Positions 19,545-30,848 of a stretch of DNA of 64,000 nucleotides are shown piece by piece. This DNA comes from Halobacillus litoralis. GTDB taxonomy: Bacteria > Bacillota > Bacilli > Bacillales > Halobacillaceae. The stretch is taken from positions 1-64,000 of the forward strand of contig NZ_WMEZ01000001.1 in NCBI RefSeq assembly GCF_009856415.1, given 5' to 3'. The notes below the pieces were generated by a model. The model was given only the letters and a program-made list of their open reading frames with translations. It had not been told where the DNA came from and searched no databases. Numbering within the stretch: position 1 is the first letter of the stretch; each line of letters opens with the position of its first letter. Position numbers and translations under genes: made by a program.

Positions 19545-20684
19545 ATGAAGTCAATTTATTTGGATCATGCGGCGACATCACCAGTCCACCCCAAAGTGAT
19601 TGAAGAAATGATGCCTGTTTACAAAGATGTATTTGGTAATCCGTCAAGTGTTCATCAGTTTGGAAGGAAAGCCCGTCGGATCTTAGATGAAGGTCGCAGC
19701 AGAATCGCACGTGGCCTCGGTGCGAATGAGAAGGAAATTGTTTTTACGAGCGGGGGGACCGAAGCGGATAATTTAGCGATCATTGGTACGGCGAGAGCCA
19801 ATCGTTCGAAGGGCAAGCATATCATTACCACTTCGATTGAACATCATGCTACATTACATGCAGTCGAATACTTGGAGTCTCATGACTTTGAAGTCACCTA
19901 TCTGCCTGTCGACGAGCATGGGATTGTAAAAGTGGAGGATGTAAAAGCTGCTCTCCGCGAAGATACCATTCTTGTCTCCATCATGATGGTCAATAATGAA
20001 ACAGGAGCGATTCAGCCGATTGAAGAGATAACTGCCGTGTTAAAGGAACACCAGGCTTATTTTCATTCTGATATTGTCCAGGCATACGGTCTGATGGATA
20101 TGGATGTTTCGCAACTGGGAGTCGATTTGATGGCGGTTTCCGGTCATAAGATCAATGGTCCGAAAGGGATCGGTTTTTTGTATATCCGTGAAGGTACGGT
20201 GATTGAATCTCTTCAATATGGTGGAGAACAAGAACGTAAAAGGCGGGCAGGTACAGAAAACATTCCAGCCGTTCAAGGGCTGAAGACAGCTGTTGAGATT
20301 ATGGAGGCTGAACGTTCGACGTATAAAGAAAAATACCTTCATTATAAGCAGCTCTTTCTTCAAACACTGCAGGAAGAGAACATTTCATTCGAAGTGAACG
20401 GGTTCCATGAAAAAACAATAGAATCGATCGTAAACATCAGTTTTCCTGGAATGAACGTGGAAACGCTGCTCACGAACTTTGATTTGTCAGGCATCGCTGC
20501 TTCAAGCGGAAGTGCTTGTACGGCAGGTTCTGTAGAGCCATCTCATGTTCTTTCTGCGATGTATGGATCCGACCATCCGAAAACGACAAATTCGATCCGA
20601 TTCAGTTTTGGACTCGCAAATAATGAAGAAGATATAACAGAAGCAGCAAGGAGAGTCAGCCAAATTATTAAACGGCTGGCTTGA
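19545..20684 (+). CDS. yrvO: Cysteine desulfurase (NifS/IscS-like, YrvO)
   Basis: A 379-residue PLP-dependent enzyme that moves sulfur from cysteine to a persulfide, releasing alanine. PLP-binding Lys202 lies in SGHKINGPKG, and catalytic Cys325 in SSGSACTAGSVEPSHVL; the HAT motif (100-103, HHAT) is present. It adjoins mnmA by 18 bases, and in B. subtilis YrvO supplies sulfur directly to MnmA for the 2-thiouridine tRNA modification (established). ATG 19545 has GGAGGTG upstream and gives the B. subtilis length. Confidence 0.94.
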   Translation: MKSIYLDHAATSPVHPKVIEEMMPVYKDVFGNPSSVHQFGRKARRILDEGRSRIARGLGANEKEIVFTSGGTEADNLAIIGTARANRSKGKHIITTSIEHHATLHAVEYLESHDFEVTYLPVDEHGIVKVEDVKAALREDTILVSIMMVNNETGAIQPIEEITAVLKEHQAYFHSDIVQAYGLMDMDVSQLGVDLMAVSGHKINGPKGIGFLYIREGTVIESLQYGGEQERKRRAGTENIPAVQGLKTAVEIMEAERSTYKEKYLHYKQLFLQTLQEENISFEVNGFHEKTIESIVNISFPGMNVETLLTNFDLSGIAASSGSACTAGSVEPSHVLSAMYGSDHPKTTNSIRFSFGLANNEEDITEAARRVSQIIKRLA

Positions 20685-20687
20685 TAA

Positions 20688-21815
<1,128 letters not shown>

Positions 21816-21819
21816 AATG

Positions 21820-21857
21820 AAAAAGTCATGTCCGTATTTTTTGGACATGACTTTTTT
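21820..21857 (+). terminator. Rho-independent terminator of the cymR-yrvO-mnmA operon
   Basis: The arms AAAAGTCATGTCC and GGACATGACTTTTTT form a strong 13-base-pair hairpin with a T-tail. Confidence 0.88.
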
Positions 21858-21968
21858 ATGAGTAGAACGGTTTCAGTCCAATTGGGAGGGCAAGGAAACG
21901 CCCAAAGAAATATAGCTGATGAGACCTAAGTGTCGTTAGAAGAGAATCAGGAAAGGAGATTTTTAAGA

Positions 21969-22628
21969 ATGGATAAGTTAAAACAAGGTATTGAACAGAT
22001 GCAAAACCACAATTATGAGGAAGCGGCAAAACTATTTACGGAGGCCATTGATGAGAATCCGAAAGAGCCTGTGGGGTATATCAATTTCGGTAATTTGCTT
22101 ACACATATGAATGACCATGAAAGAGCCGAGCGCTTCTTTCATCGTGCCATCGAACTGGATGATACGGCAGCAACCGCCTATTATGGTTTGGGGAATGTGT
22201 ATTATGAACAGGAAAAGTATACAAAAGCACAGGAGCAGTTTATCCAGGCGATTCAGCAAGGGTTGGATGAAGCAGATGTCCACTTCATGTTGGGGATGAC
22301 ATTCATTCATCAAGAATACGTGAAGCTTGCTCTCCCTTATCTTCTGAGAGCATCGGAACTTGCGCCGGAGGACGTGGATGTCCAATTCCAATATGGGCTA
22401 TGCCTGGCTCAGAATGGACAGATTGATCAAGCTGAACTAGTCATGAACCATGTGCTACAATTAGAAGAACAACACAGTGATGCGCATTACAATCTTGGTG
22501 TCGTTGCTCTTCATCAGGAGAACGCCGGGAAAGCACTCGAGCATTTTTCGAAAGCATTGGAAATCAATCCTGAGCATATGCTGGCAGCTCATGCCAAAGG
22601 GCAAGTGGAACAAGCGTTAAACGAGTAG
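21969..22628 (+). CDS. Tetratricopeptide repeat protein (YrrB-like)
   Basis: 219 residues made almost wholly of TPR units of 34 residues (NYEEAAKLFTEAIDENPKEP, ERAERFFHRAIELDDTAATA, KYTKAQEQFIQAIQQ and more), about six in all. It is probably a protein-binding scaffold. AAAGGAGAT precedes the ATG at 21969. It lies between mnmA and recD2 exactly as yrrB does in B. subtilis, where the partner is unknown; structural work on YrrB suggested binding to sulfur-transfer proteins, which I recall only in outline. Confidence 0.85.
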   Translation: MDKLKQGIEQMQNHNYEEAAKLFTEAIDENPKEPVGYINFGNLLTHMNDHERAERFFHRAIELDDTAATAYYGLGNVYYEQEKYTKAQEQFIQAIQQGLDEADVHFMLGMTFIHQEYVKLALPYLLRASELAPEDVDVQFQYGLCLAQNGQIDQAELVMNHVLQLEEQHSDAHYNLGVVALHQENAGKALEHFSKALEINPEHMLAAHAKGQVEQALNE

Positions 22629-22637
22629 AGGAGTTCG

Positions 22638-24971
22638 ATGGGTATGACTCAACAATCGCTCTTTCAAGAATCGAATGAAGAACGTCCGTATGTCAAAGGG
22701 GAATTGAGCCGGATGATTTTTCACAATGAATCCGAGCACTTTTCGATCGCTTCCATTCATGTGAAGGAAACAAATGAAGCTTTCGAGGAGAAGTCCCTTG
22801 TGATCAAGGGACATTTTTCTCCTTTGGAGGAAGGCGAAACCTATGTGTTTTATGGAGAATTCAAAAACCATAAAAAATTCGGGCTGCAGTACGAAGTCGA
22901 TATGTACAATCGTGTTTTGCCGGAAACGAAAGATGGGATTGTTCTCTACTTGTCCAGTGATCTTTTCCACGGCATCGGAAAAAAAACAGCCGAACGGATC
23001 GTGGATGAGTTAGGAGAACAAGCAATCTCGAGAATATTGGAAAACCGTGATGTGTTAGATACTGTTCCTAAGCTGCCTAAAGAAAAAGCGGATCAACTCT
23101 ATGAGGCCTTGAAAGAGCATCAAGGGTTCGAACATGTCATGATTCACTTATCCCAATATGGGTTTGGATTGAAGCTTGCACAAAAAATTTATGAAGCCTT
23201 CAAGGATCAAACGATGGCTATCATTGAAGAGGACCCTTACCAGCTCGTCTTCCATGTGGATGGTTTCGGTTTTCATCGAGCAGATGAAATGGCAAAGATG
23301 CAAAACCTTTCCCATGATCATCCGACAAGAATACGGGCAGCGTGTTTGTATATGATGCAAAAAAGTATGAGTGCAGGACATGTCTATCTGCCGACAGAGG
23401 AGTGCCTTGTCCAGGTAGAACAGCTGTTAAATCAGGGTTCCGATCCGGCCATTACTTTTGAACAATTATCTGAGCAAATGATCCACCTTGGTGAGGAACG
23501 ATTTGTATATATAGAAGAAGAACGCATCTATCTTCCAACTCTATATTTTGCTGAGAATGGCTTTTGCAGTCATGTCGATCGCATTCAAGAGAAAGAGGTC
23601 GAGGTCGCGCATACGCAAGCAGATTTAATGAAAATCATCGGAGATTTAGAAGAAGAAGAAGCGATGAGTTATGGGGAAGACCAGTTCAACGCCATCGAAA
23701 AAGCTCTTCATTCCAAATTGATGATTCTGACAGGTGGACCGGGGACGGGGAAGACAACAGTCATTAAAGGAATCATCCATACGTATGCAGAATTGAACGA
23801 TTTTTCTACCGATCCGAAAGATTATGATAGTGATAAACCTTTTCCATTCGTCCTTGCAGCACCTACAGGGAGAGCGGCAAAAAGGATGACAGAATCTACG
23901 GGGTTGCCTGCAAGCACGATCCACCGTTTGCTTGGCTGGGATGGGCATGACTCCTTTGAACGCAACCAGAATAATCCACTTGGAGGCAGTCTTTTGATCA
24001 TTGACGAGTTTTCAATGGTCGATATTTGGCTTGCCAATCAGTTGTTCCGTGCCATCCCTGATGATATGCAAGTCTTGCTTGTTGGAGATGAAGATCAACT
24101 GCCTTCGGTAGGCCCCGGCCAAGTGCTTGCTGACCTCCTGGCTTCCAACACGCTTCCTTCCATAAAGCTAACAGAAGTTTATCGTCAAAAGGAAGGTTCC
24201 AAAATCATACAGCTTGCCCATGAGATTAAGAAAGATGCTTGTACGACAGCCTCCCTTGAAAAGGACCATGATTTCAACTTCATCCCGGCAAGAGAACATC
24301 AGTTAAGTGATCTCGTGACAAACATTGTCCAAAAGGCATTGGAAAAGGGGAACGAACTGAAAGATATTCAAGTGCTTGCTCCGATGTATCGAACAGATGT
24401 AGGGATCCATAAGTTGAATGAGAGCATCCAGCAGACCGTGAATCCAAAAAGTAAACAAAAACGTGATTTAAGACACTTCGAGGTCACCTATCGAAAAGGG
24501 GATAAGGTCATCCAATTAGTGAATCAGCCAGAAGATGGCGTTTATAATGGAGACATCGGAGAGATCGTTGCGATTTTCCGCGCGGAAGAAAATGTCGATG
24601 GTGTTGAACAGGTGGTTGTCGACTTTGAAGGGAAAGAAGTGGTCTATCCGAAAAAAGACTTGAACAGCATCATGCACGCTTATTGTACTTCCATCCACAA
24701 ATCGCAGGGAAGTGAGTTTTCGATTGTTATTCTCCCAATCGTAAGAAGCTACCGTCGAATGTTAAGAAAGAATTTGATCTATACGGCTATTACAAGATCC
24801 AAACAATCTCTTATCATTTGCGGCGACAGGGAAGCTTTCCTTGACGGGGTAGGTACGACAGATACCAATACAAGATACACAAGGTTGAAGGAGAAATTGC
24901 AAGAAGAAACCGTCACTGAAATAGACACAGAAGAAGAGGAAGAACAGTTGTCACCATATGATTTTATGTAG
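22638..24971 (+). CDS. recD2: RecD2-type ATP-dependent 5'-3' DNA helicase
   Basis: A 777-residue SF1B helicase of the RecD2 (no RecBC) type. The N-terminal domain includes helix-hairpin-helix segments (GIGKKTAERIVDELG near 112-126). The helicase core has Walker A GGPGTGKTT (366-374), LLIIDEFSMVD (Walker B) and LVGDEDQLPSVGPG, and ends with the UvrD_C_2 segment YCTSIHKSQGSEF and YTAITRSKQ. B. subtilis RecD2 protects forks and limits recombination. AGAGGAG lies 5 bases before the ATG. It is 9 bases from the TPR gene, so probably in the same operon. Confidence 0.94.
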   Translation: MGMTQQSLFQESNEERPYVKGELSRMIFHNESEHFSIASIHVKETNEAFEEKSLVIKGHFSPLEEGETYVFYGEFKNHKKFGLQYEVDMYNRVLPETKDGIVLYLSSDLFHGIGKKTAERIVDELGEQAISRILENRDVLDTVPKLPKEKADQLYEALKEHQGFEHVMIHLSQYGFGLKLAQKIYEAFKDQTMAIIEEDPYQLVFHVDGFGFHRADEMAKMQNLSHDHPTRIRAACLYMMQKSMSAGHVYLPTEECLVQVEQLLNQGSDPAITFEQLSEQMIHLGEERFVYIEEERIYLPTLYFAENGFCSHVDRIQEKEVEVAHTQADLMKIIGDLEEEEAMSYGEDQFNAIEKALHSKLMILTGGPGTGKTTVIKGIIHTYAELNDFSTDPKDYDSDKPFPFVLAAPTGRAAKRMTESTGLPASTIHRLLGWDGHDSFERNQNNPLGGSLLIIDEFSMVDIWLANQLFRAIPDDMQVLLVGDEDQLPSVGPGQVLADLLASNTLPSIKLTEVYRQKEGSKIIQLAHEIKKDACTTASLEKDHDFNFIPAREHQLSDLVTNIVQKALEKGNELKDIQVLAPMYRTDVGIHKLNESIQQTVNPKSKQKRDLRHFEVTYRKGDKVIQLVNQPEDGVYNGDIGEIVAIFRAEENVDGVEQVVVDFEGKEVVYPKKDLNSIMHAYCTSIHKSQGSEFSIVILPIVRSYRRMLRKNLIYTAITRSKQSLIICGDREAFLDGVGTTDTNTRYTRLKEKLQEETVTEIDTEEEEEQLSPYDFM

Positions 24972-24982
24972 GAGGTAACGTT

Positions 24983-25795
24983 TTGGCTCATTCTATCGGG
25001 ATGTCTGGAAGTACCATATTGTCCGATCGTAACCGTCTTCCAGAGCTGTTTAATAGAGGATTGCCTCATGTGGAAATCGGAGAGTTTGGAGATATGGACT
25101 CTTATCTCTCCTTTTTGAAATTAGTCAAAGAGAACAAAGTGAGTTTTGGCATTCATGTTCCACACTTCAGAGAAAACAGCAAATATGATCTTTTAGAGGA
25201 AGTGAAAATGCAACCTTCCCTCGCCAGGGAATTGTTTGTAGAGGAAGTGCAAGAAGCGGCTCGATCAGGAGCTTCCTATGTACTTGTCCATTTTCCTTAC
25301 TTCAAAGGCGAGACAGATTACACACTTGAAAAGATAGAGGAGGGGCTCCAGTTTTTACATCACTTGCAGGAATCGTATGGGGTTCCGATCGTGTGTGAAC
25401 CAAAACTCGGTCAACTTAAATCTCCAGCAGGCATTCAGTACCTTTATGATTTTCCTATGAATCTGTGGGGGAAATACGGGTTACATATTTGTGTCGATAT
25501 CGGTGATTATAGAATTGCGGTGGGAGACAATTGGAGAAGGTATATAGAGCCGCTTCTTCCATATACCAAAGTCGTACATATGCATAATGTCCAGTTTACT
25601 AATCAGGGGTATATTTGGACACTGATTCATCCGGACTTTGAGAAGCAGGGCACAGCTTTTGACATGGCTCCTTGTATAGAGTTACTGGCAAAAGGAAGGG
25701 ACAAGTATTTTATACTTGAGCACACACCACATACCAACCCTTCTGAGGAAGAGGTGGATGAAGGAGTTGAATGGGTGATCGAACAACTCAAGTAA
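24983..25795 (+). CDS. TIM-barrel (AP endonuclease 2/sugar isomerase-like) metal enzyme, substrate unknown
   Basis: 270 residues with the xylose-isomerase-like TIM-barrel pattern: FGIHVPHF, YVLVHFPYF, IVCEPKLG, ICVDIGDYR, VVHMHNVQ and FILEHTPH supply His, Glu and Asp at strand ends that could bind divalent metal. Members include endonuclease IV, sugar epimerases and isomerases, so the reaction cannot be named. It starts at TTG 24983 with a strong GGAGG 7 bases upstream, 11 bases after recD2. The next genes are a zinc-ribbon microprotein and an AI-2E-family permease. Confidence 0.7.
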   Translation: MAHSIGMSGSTILSDRNRLPELFNRGLPHVEIGEFGDMDSYLSFLKLVKENKVSFGIHVPHFRENSKYDLLEEVKMQPSLARELFVEEVQEAARSGASYVLVHFPYFKGETDYTLEKIEEGLQFLHHLQESYGVPIVCEPKLGQLKSPAGIQYLYDFPMNLWGKYGLHICVDIGDYRIAVGDNWRRYIEPLLPYTKVVHMHNVQFTNQGYIWTLIHPDFEKQGTAFDMAPCIELLAKGRDKYFILEHTPHTNPSEEEVDEGVEWVIEQLK

Positions 25796-25850
25796 TGTAT
25801 GAATCTCATTTTCGTGGACATACTATTTGGTAAAAAAAGGAGTATGTCCG

Positions 25851-26027
25851 ATGAGATGCCCGAACTGTAATAATAAGAACCTTGGGAAAATTGGTAACGA
25901 ACAATACTATTGTTGGAACTGTTGCCTTGAGTTAACGATTGAAGATGGGAAAATGAATATCAACCAAATTGAGGAAGATGGTAGTTTAAGTTCTTTAAAT
26001 GATATTTTTTATCAGCAAGGATCTTGA
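25851..26027 (+). CDS. Zinc-ribbon microprotein, unknown function
   Basis: A 58-residue protein starting MRCPNCNNKNLGKIGNEQYY, with CWNC following. The two CxxC knuckles, about 14 residues apart, are typical of a single treble-clef or zinc-ribbon. The rest is acidic and probably unstructured. AAAGGAG lies before the ATG, and the tail runs to within 6 bases of the permease gene. I do not recognise a named family. The position between recD2 and a YrrI-like permease recalls small unknown genes near yrrI in B. subtilis. Confidence 0.7.
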   Translation: MRCPNCNNKNLGKIGNEQYYCWNCCLELTIEDGKMNINQIEEDGSLSSLNDIFYQQGS

Positions 26028-26033
26028 TGATTT

Positions 26034-27101
26034 ATGAGTGATCGCTCCTCAAAATGGTTGCGGAGATTCACCATCTTTTTTATCATCTTACTTTCTCTCT
26101 TATTGCTAGCTTGGTTGTTCCCTTATTATGATGGTGTCCTCATCGTCTTGGGGAAAGTGCTGTTACCGTTTTTGCTTGCTCTTGTGTTGTCCCTTTTATT
26201 GCAACCACTCGTGCACGTGATTGAGGATCTCGGTCTATCTCGTACGATTAGTATACTTGTGATATTTGTGCTGTTTTTTTCGTTGACGGCCTTTGGTTTA
26301 TATAAGGGTATTCCACGTTTGCTTGATCAATTGAAGCTTTTAAATGAGCATTTGCCTTATTTGGTGGAGTCGTATCAGGGTTGGACGAAGCAGCTATATG
26401 CTCAAACAGAAAAATTGCCGGATGGTCTGCATCATGAAGTGGATGCGCGTTTTGCAAGTTTTGAAGAATGGGTAAGCGGGAGAGTGCTGGCCCTACTAGC
26501 AGGTCTCAGCGGGATCTTTAACATGATTGTTCTTTTAGCTGTCGTGCCCGTCATGACCTTTTATTTTCTTAAAGATTATAAGAGCATTGGGAAAGCGCTA
26601 GTGTCCATTCTCCCTTCAAAATGGCATGAAGAATCCAAGAGGTTGGTCAGAGAGTTGAATCACTCTCTAGGGGGCTATATTCGAGGGCAGCTATTGATCA
26701 GTTTATTTGTAGGCGTATTAGCTACCGCAGGATTTTGGTTGATTGACCTTCCATATCCTTTAGTCTTAGGGTTAATTGCAGGTCTGACCAATATCATTCC
26801 CTACTTCGGTCCACTTCTTGGAGCGGGTCCGGCGGTTATCGTTGCGCTTACTGTCAGTGTGAATACACTCCTATTTACATTGGCTGTCATTCTGGTCATT
26901 CAACTGGTTGAAGGAAATCTCCTTTCTCCGTATATCATGGGGAAGAGCATCCATATTCACCCTTTGTTCATCATCTTGGCGTTGCTGATCGGTGGAGAAG
27001 TAGCCGGCATCCCCGGGCTGATTTTGGCCGTTCCGGTATTGACTTGTTTTAAAGTTGTAGCGGCTGAAATCCGTACAGGAAGGTTAAACATTGACAGATG
27101 A
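26034..27101 (+). CDS. AI-2E family transporter (YrrI-like)
   Basis: 355 residues with about seven or eight membrane helices. The family's GNLLSPYIMGKSIHIHPLFIILALLIGGEVAGIPGLILAVPV region is intact (quoted in part: IHPLFIILALLIGGEVAGI). Members range from putative autoinducer exporters to Na+(Li+)/H+ antiporters in halophilic bacilli (established for Halobacillus UPF0118 proteins), so the substrate is open. The -35 box of the alaS promoter lies inside its last codons. Confidence 0.82.
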   Translation: MSDRSSKWLRRFTIFFIILLSLLLLAWLFPYYDGVLIVLGKVLLPFLLALVLSLLLQPLVHVIEDLGLSRTISILVIFVLFFSLTAFGLYKGIPRLLDQLKLLNEHLPYLVESYQGWTKQLYAQTEKLPDGLHHEVDARFASFEEWVSGRVLALLAGLSGIFNMIVLLAVVPVMTFYFLKDYKSIGKALVSILPSKWHEESKRLVRELNHSLGGYIRGQLLISLFVGVLATAGFWLIDLPYPLVLGLIAGLTNIIPYFGPLLGAGPAVIVALTVSVNTLLFTLAVILVIQLVEGNLLSPYIMGKSIHIHPLFIILALLIGGEVAGIPGLILAVPVLTCFKVVAAEIRTGRLNIDR

Positions 27102-27119
27102 ACGCCAGTTATCTATAAT
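27091..27119 (+). promoter_or_regulatory. Consensus sigma-A promoter of alaS
   Basis: Perfect TTGACA (27091-27096), a 17-base spacer and perfect TATAAT (27114-27119). The -35 box overlaps the end of the upstream permease gene. Confidence 0.9.
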
Positions 27120-27139
27120 TACGCTTAGCAAAGACTATA

Positions 27140-27392
27140 AGGACGAAAGAACACAATGAAGGAAAAAAGTAGGCGATTCTTTCATGAGCAGAGAGGTGCG
27201 TTCCAGGCTGAAAAACGCATTGCATGGAGGTTGTTGAAAGCTATTCCGGAGTGCGGTTAATTCCCGCCGGGGTCATGCCCCGTTACAGGCATTCAAGCTG
27301 ATAGACCGTGTATGGTCTATAACCAGGGTGGTACCGCGGAAACAAAACCCCGTCCCTGCCGATCTAAAGGCAGGGACGGGGTTTTTTTGTTC
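27140..27392 (+). promoter_or_regulatory. T-box riboswitch leader of alaS
   Basis: It has the AGAGAG motif near 27189, distal stem I (GTGCGTT with AACGCAT arms around CCAGGCTGAAA), the T-box sequence AGGGTGGTACCGCGG (about 27325-27339) and a terminator with CCCCGTCCCTGCC and GGCAGGGACGGGG arms and a T-run ending near 27388. GCT at 27240-27242, just before CCGGAGTGCGG, could be the Ala specifier; this is inferred from position. Uncharged tRNA-Ala should switch alaS on. Confidence 0.93.
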
Positions 27393-27448
27393 CTTCTTCG
27401 TCCGGAACGGTCTCTATAATATCCATGAAACTGAGGAGGTTATTGAAA

Positions 27449-30085
27449 ATGAAATCATTAACATCAGCGGAAGTCCGTCAAATGTTTCTTGACTTCTTTA
27501 AAGAAAAGGGACACAGCGTAGAACCTAGTGCGTCACTCGTCCCCCACGAAGATCCTACACTTCTATGGATCAATAGTGGTGTGGCAACATTAAAAAAATA
27601 TTTCGATGGTCGCGTCATTCCGGAAAACCCGAGAATTGTGAATGCACAAAAATCAATCCGTACAAATGATATCGAAAATGTAGGATTTACGGCCAGACAC
27701 CACACTTTCTTTGAAATGCTCGGTAATTTTTCTATTGGAGATTACTTCAAGGAAGAAGCCATGGAATGGGGATGGGAATTCCTTACGAGTGATCAATGGA
27801 TCGGGTTCGACCCAGAAAGGTTATCTGTAACCGTGCACCCGGAAGATGATGAAGCATACCAAATCTGGAAAGATAAAATCGGACTGGATGAAGAGCGCAT
27901 CATCCGCATCGAAGAGAATTTCTGGGATATCGGAGAAGGACCAAGTGGCCCGAACACAGAAATCTTTTATGACCGTGGAGAAAAATACGGAAATGACTTG
28001 AATGATCCAGAACTTTACCCAGGCGGGGAAAATGAACGCTATTTGGAAATATGGAACCTTGTTTTCTCCCAGTTCAATCACAACCCTGACGATACTTATA
28101 CACCACTTCCTAAGAAAAACATTGATACAGGGATGGGGCTTGAGCGTATTGTCTGCGTCATTCAAGAAACGGAAACGAACTTTGAGACAGATCTATTCCT
28201 TCCCATCATTGAAGCAACGGAAAAAATGGCTGATAAAAATTATGGAGATAGCTTCGATACAGATGCTTCCTTCAAAGTAATTGCAGACCATATGAGAACC
28301 GTGACATTCGCTGTCAGTGACGGAGCCCTGCCTTCGAATGAAGGTCGTGGTTACGTCTTGCGTCGTCTGTTGCGTCGAGCTGTACGTTTTGCAAAGCAGA
28401 TCGGGATTGATAAACCGTTCATGTATAAACTAGTTCCTGAAGTCTCTAAAATCATGGTCGACTTCTATCCTGAAGTGAAGGAAAAAGAAGCTTTCATTCA
28501 AAACGTCATTCAGACAGAAGAAGCCCGTTTCCATGAAACATTGAATGATGGGCTACAGATTCTTTCCAGCATCATCAAACAGGAAACAGAGAAAGGAAGC
28601 AATGTGTTCCCTGGAACAGAAGTTTTCCGTTTGTATGATACGTATGGTTTCCCGAAAGAATTGACAGAAGAGTACGTAGCAGAAGCCGGATTCACCATTG
28701 ATGAAGAAGGTTTCCAAAACGAAATGCAAAAGCAACGGGAGCGCGCACGGAGTGCTCGTCAAAAGACGGATTCCATGCAAGTCCAGGATGGAGTACTCGG
28801 TGACGTTCACGTCGAAAGTGAATTCATTGGCTATGACACACTTCAAGTCGAAACGGAAATCGTAGAATTGATTAAAGGAAAAGATTTCAGTGGATATGCA
28901 GAAGAGGGCGACACCATTTACCTTTTCCTATCCCAAACACCATTCTACGCCGAAAGTGGCGGTCAAATGGCCGATCGCGGTTTTCTAAGAACGGAATCCG
29001 CAGTAGTTGAAGTTACCAATGTTCAAAAAGCACCGAATGGTCAGCATATGCATGAAGCAGTCGTTAAACAAGGTTCCATTGAAAAAGGAGCCACAGTGAA
29101 GGCAGAAGTCAATCAAAGTGGACGGTCCTTTATTGTTAAGAACCATACGGCGACACACCTTCTGCATCAAGCTTTAAAAGATGTCCTCGGTGAACATGTC
29201 AATCAAGCTGGTTCTCTTGTAGCTCCAGATCGCCTTCGTTTTGACTTTTCTCACTTCGGTTTTGTAACGAACGAAGAAATGGAGAAAATAGAGGCTATCG
29301 TCAATGAGAAAGTTTGGCAGTCTATTCCGGTCTCCATCGAGCTTAATTCTATTGAAGAAGCAAAAGCTAAGGGCGCGATGGCGTTGTTCGGTGAAAAATA
29401 TGGTGACACGGTTAGAGTCGTCCAGGTCGGCGAATACAGCCTTGAGCTTTGCGGAGGTTGTCATGTCATGAATACAGCAGAAATCGGCTTATTCAAGATT
29501 ATTTCAGAGTCTGGAATTGGCGCTGGCACGAGAAGAATCGAGGCTGTGACAGCTAAGGACGCTTATTTGTATATGAATGGCAAAGAAGCGTTGCTGAAAA
29601 AAGCTGGGGAGCAATTGAAGACGAAGCCTGAGCAGGTTCCAGAACGAATTGAAGTCCTTCATAAAGAAATGAAAGACCTTCAAAAAGAAAATGAATCGCT
29701 AAGTGCTAAATTATCAAACATGGAAGCCTCCAATATTCTGGATGAAGTGGAGGAAGTCAATGGTGTGAAGGTTCTTGCTAAGCAAGTAGATGTCAAAGAT
29801 ATGAATGCTCTCAGGACGATGGTTGATGATCTGAAGCAAAAACTTGACTCAGGAATGATCCTTCTAGCCGCTCCAAATGGAGATAAAGTTCAATTGATTG
29901 CAGGAGTATCGAAGGACTTAGTAGAAAAAGGATATCATGCGGGTCAATTGATCAAAGAGGCAGCGACCCGGTGTGGTGGCGGCGGTGGCGGCCGTCCAGA
30001 CATGGCCCAAGCGGGTGGTAAAGACGCTTCTAAAATTCCAGAAGCACTCGAATATGCAAAAGAATATGCAAGTCAAAACGCCTAG
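27449..30085 (+). CDS. alaS: Alanyl-tRNA synthetase
   Basis: 878 residues, equal to the B. subtilis enzyme. A class II catalytic core ([32 protein letters not shown]) is followed by an editing domain with the HxxxH zinc motif ([13 protein letters not shown]) and CGGCH (ELCGGCHV). A coiled coil then leads to the C-Ala domain ending in the glycine-rich [20 protein letters not shown] 27449 has GAGGAGG upstream. It is controlled by the T-box leader. Confidence 0.97.
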   Translation: MKSLTSAEVRQMFLDFFKEKGHSVEPSASLVPHEDPTLLWINSGVATLKKYFDGRVIPENPRIVNAQKSIRTNDIENVGFTARHHTFFEMLGNFSIGDYFKEEAMEWGWEFLTSDQWIGFDPERLSVTVHPEDDEAYQIWKDKIGLDEERIIRIEENFWDIGEGPSGPNTEIFYDRGEKYGNDLNDPELYPGGENERYLEIWNLVFSQFNHNPDDTYTPLPKKNIDTGMGLERIVCVIQETETNFETDLFLPIIEATEKMADKNYGDSFDTDASFKVIADHMRTVTFAVSDGALPSNEGRGYVLRRLLRRAVRFAKQIGIDKPFMYKLVPEVSKIMVDFYPEVKEKEAFIQNVIQTEEARFHETLNDGLQILSSIIKQETEKGSNVFPGTEVFRLYDTYGFPKELTEEYVAEAGFTIDEEGFQNEMQKQRERARSARQKTDSMQVQDGVLGDVHVESEFIGYDTLQVETEIVELIKGKDFSGYAEEGDTIYLFLSQTPFYAESGGQMADRGFLRTESAVVEVTNVQKAPNGQHMHEAVVKQGSIEKGATVKAEVNQSGRSFIVKNHTATHLLHQALKDVLGEHVNQAGSLVAPDRLRFDFSHFGFVTNEEMEKIEAIVNEKVWQSIPVSIELNSIEEAKAKGAMALFGEKYGDTVRVVQVGEYSLELCGGCHVMNTAEIGLFKIISESGIGAGTRRIEAVTAKDAYLYMNGKEALLKKAGEQLKTKPEQVPERIEVLHKEMKDLQKENESLSAKLSNMEASNILDEVEEVNGVKVLAKQVDVKDMNALRTMVDDLKQKLDSGMILLAAPNGDKVQLIAGVSKDLVEKGYHAGQLIKEAATRCGGGGGGRPDMAQAGGKDASKIPEALEYAKEYASQNA

Positions 30086-30148
30086 TTTTTCCTATAGAAG
30101 AATTAGGTATATAATAGAGTAAATACTACAAAGTGCGAGGTGAATGTA

Positions 30149-30421
30149 ATGAGTTCAATGGATAAAACGATGAGGTTCAACTTCTCTGAAGAACCGTTTG
30201 ATCAAGATGTCCAATCCGTACTTCTATCTGTTTACGGAGCATTACAAGAGAAAGGGTACAATCCGATCAACCAGATTGTCGGATATTTGCTATCAGGCGA
30301 CCCTGCATACATTCCTCGTCATCAGGATGCCAGAAACTTGATCCGCAAAATTGAGCGTGATGAGTTGATTGAAGAGCTGGTTAAATCTTACATCAAAGAG
30401 AATAAAGAGGGCATTGAATGA
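30149..30421 (+). CDS. yrzL: IreB family protein (YrzL, UPF0297)
   Basis: 90 residues. The conserved [40 protein letters not shown] and [13 protein letters not shown] stretches (each given in part) mark UPF0297. In Enterococcus, IreB is phosphorylated by the kinase IreK and lowers cephalosporin resistance; the wider role is unclear. It overlaps ruvX by ATGA and heads the conserved yrzL-ruvX-yrzB operon. A TATAAT at 30110-30115 lies upstream without a good -35. Confidence 0.9.
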   Translation: MSSMDKTMRFNFSEEPFDQDVQSVLLSVYGALQEKGYNPINQIVGYLLSGDPAYIPRHQDARNLIRKIERDELIEELVKSYIKENKEGIE

Positions 30422-30834
30422 AAAAAATAGGTTTGGATGTTGGCGAAAAAACGATAGGCATCGCTATATCGGATGCTTTCGGCTGGACGGCTCAGGGCCT
30501 CACCACACTCCGTTGGGACGAACAGGACTACAATACGGCGAAAGAACCGCTAAGAGAAGTCATCCGTGACCATGACGTGACGGAAGCTGTCGTAGGGTTT
30601 CCGAAGAATATGAATGGTACGGTCGGCCCACGAGGAGAAGCGAGTCAGACTTTCGCTACATGGCTAGAAGAAGAATTTCATCTCCAAACACACCTTTGGG
30701 ATGAACGCTTAACAACAATGGCAGCCGAACGCGTGCTGCTGGATGCAGATGTCAGCAGGAAAAAACGGAAGAAAGTCATTGATAAAATGGCTGCTGTCAT
30801 GATTTTGCAAAGTTATCTGGATTCGAAACAATAA
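30418..30834 (+). CDS. ruvX: RuvX/YqgF family RNase H-fold nuclease
   Basis: 138 residues with an RNase H-like fold: [15 protein letters not shown] (acidic strand 1), [15 protein letters not shown], and [14 protein letters not shown] with the late acidic residue. The family is proposed to be a Holliday junction resolvase and to act in pre-16S rRNA 5' maturation. The start codon overlaps the yrzL stop (ATGA), which implies coupling. Confidence 0.93.
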   Translation: MKKIGLDVGEKTIGIAISDAFGWTAQGLTTLRWDEQDYNTAKEPLREVIRDHDVTEAVVGFPKNMNGTVGPRGEASQTFATWLEEEFHLQTHLWDERLTTMAAERVLLDADVSRKKRKKVIDKMAAVMILQSYLDSKQ

Positions 30835-30848
30835 GGAGGACGTTTGAT

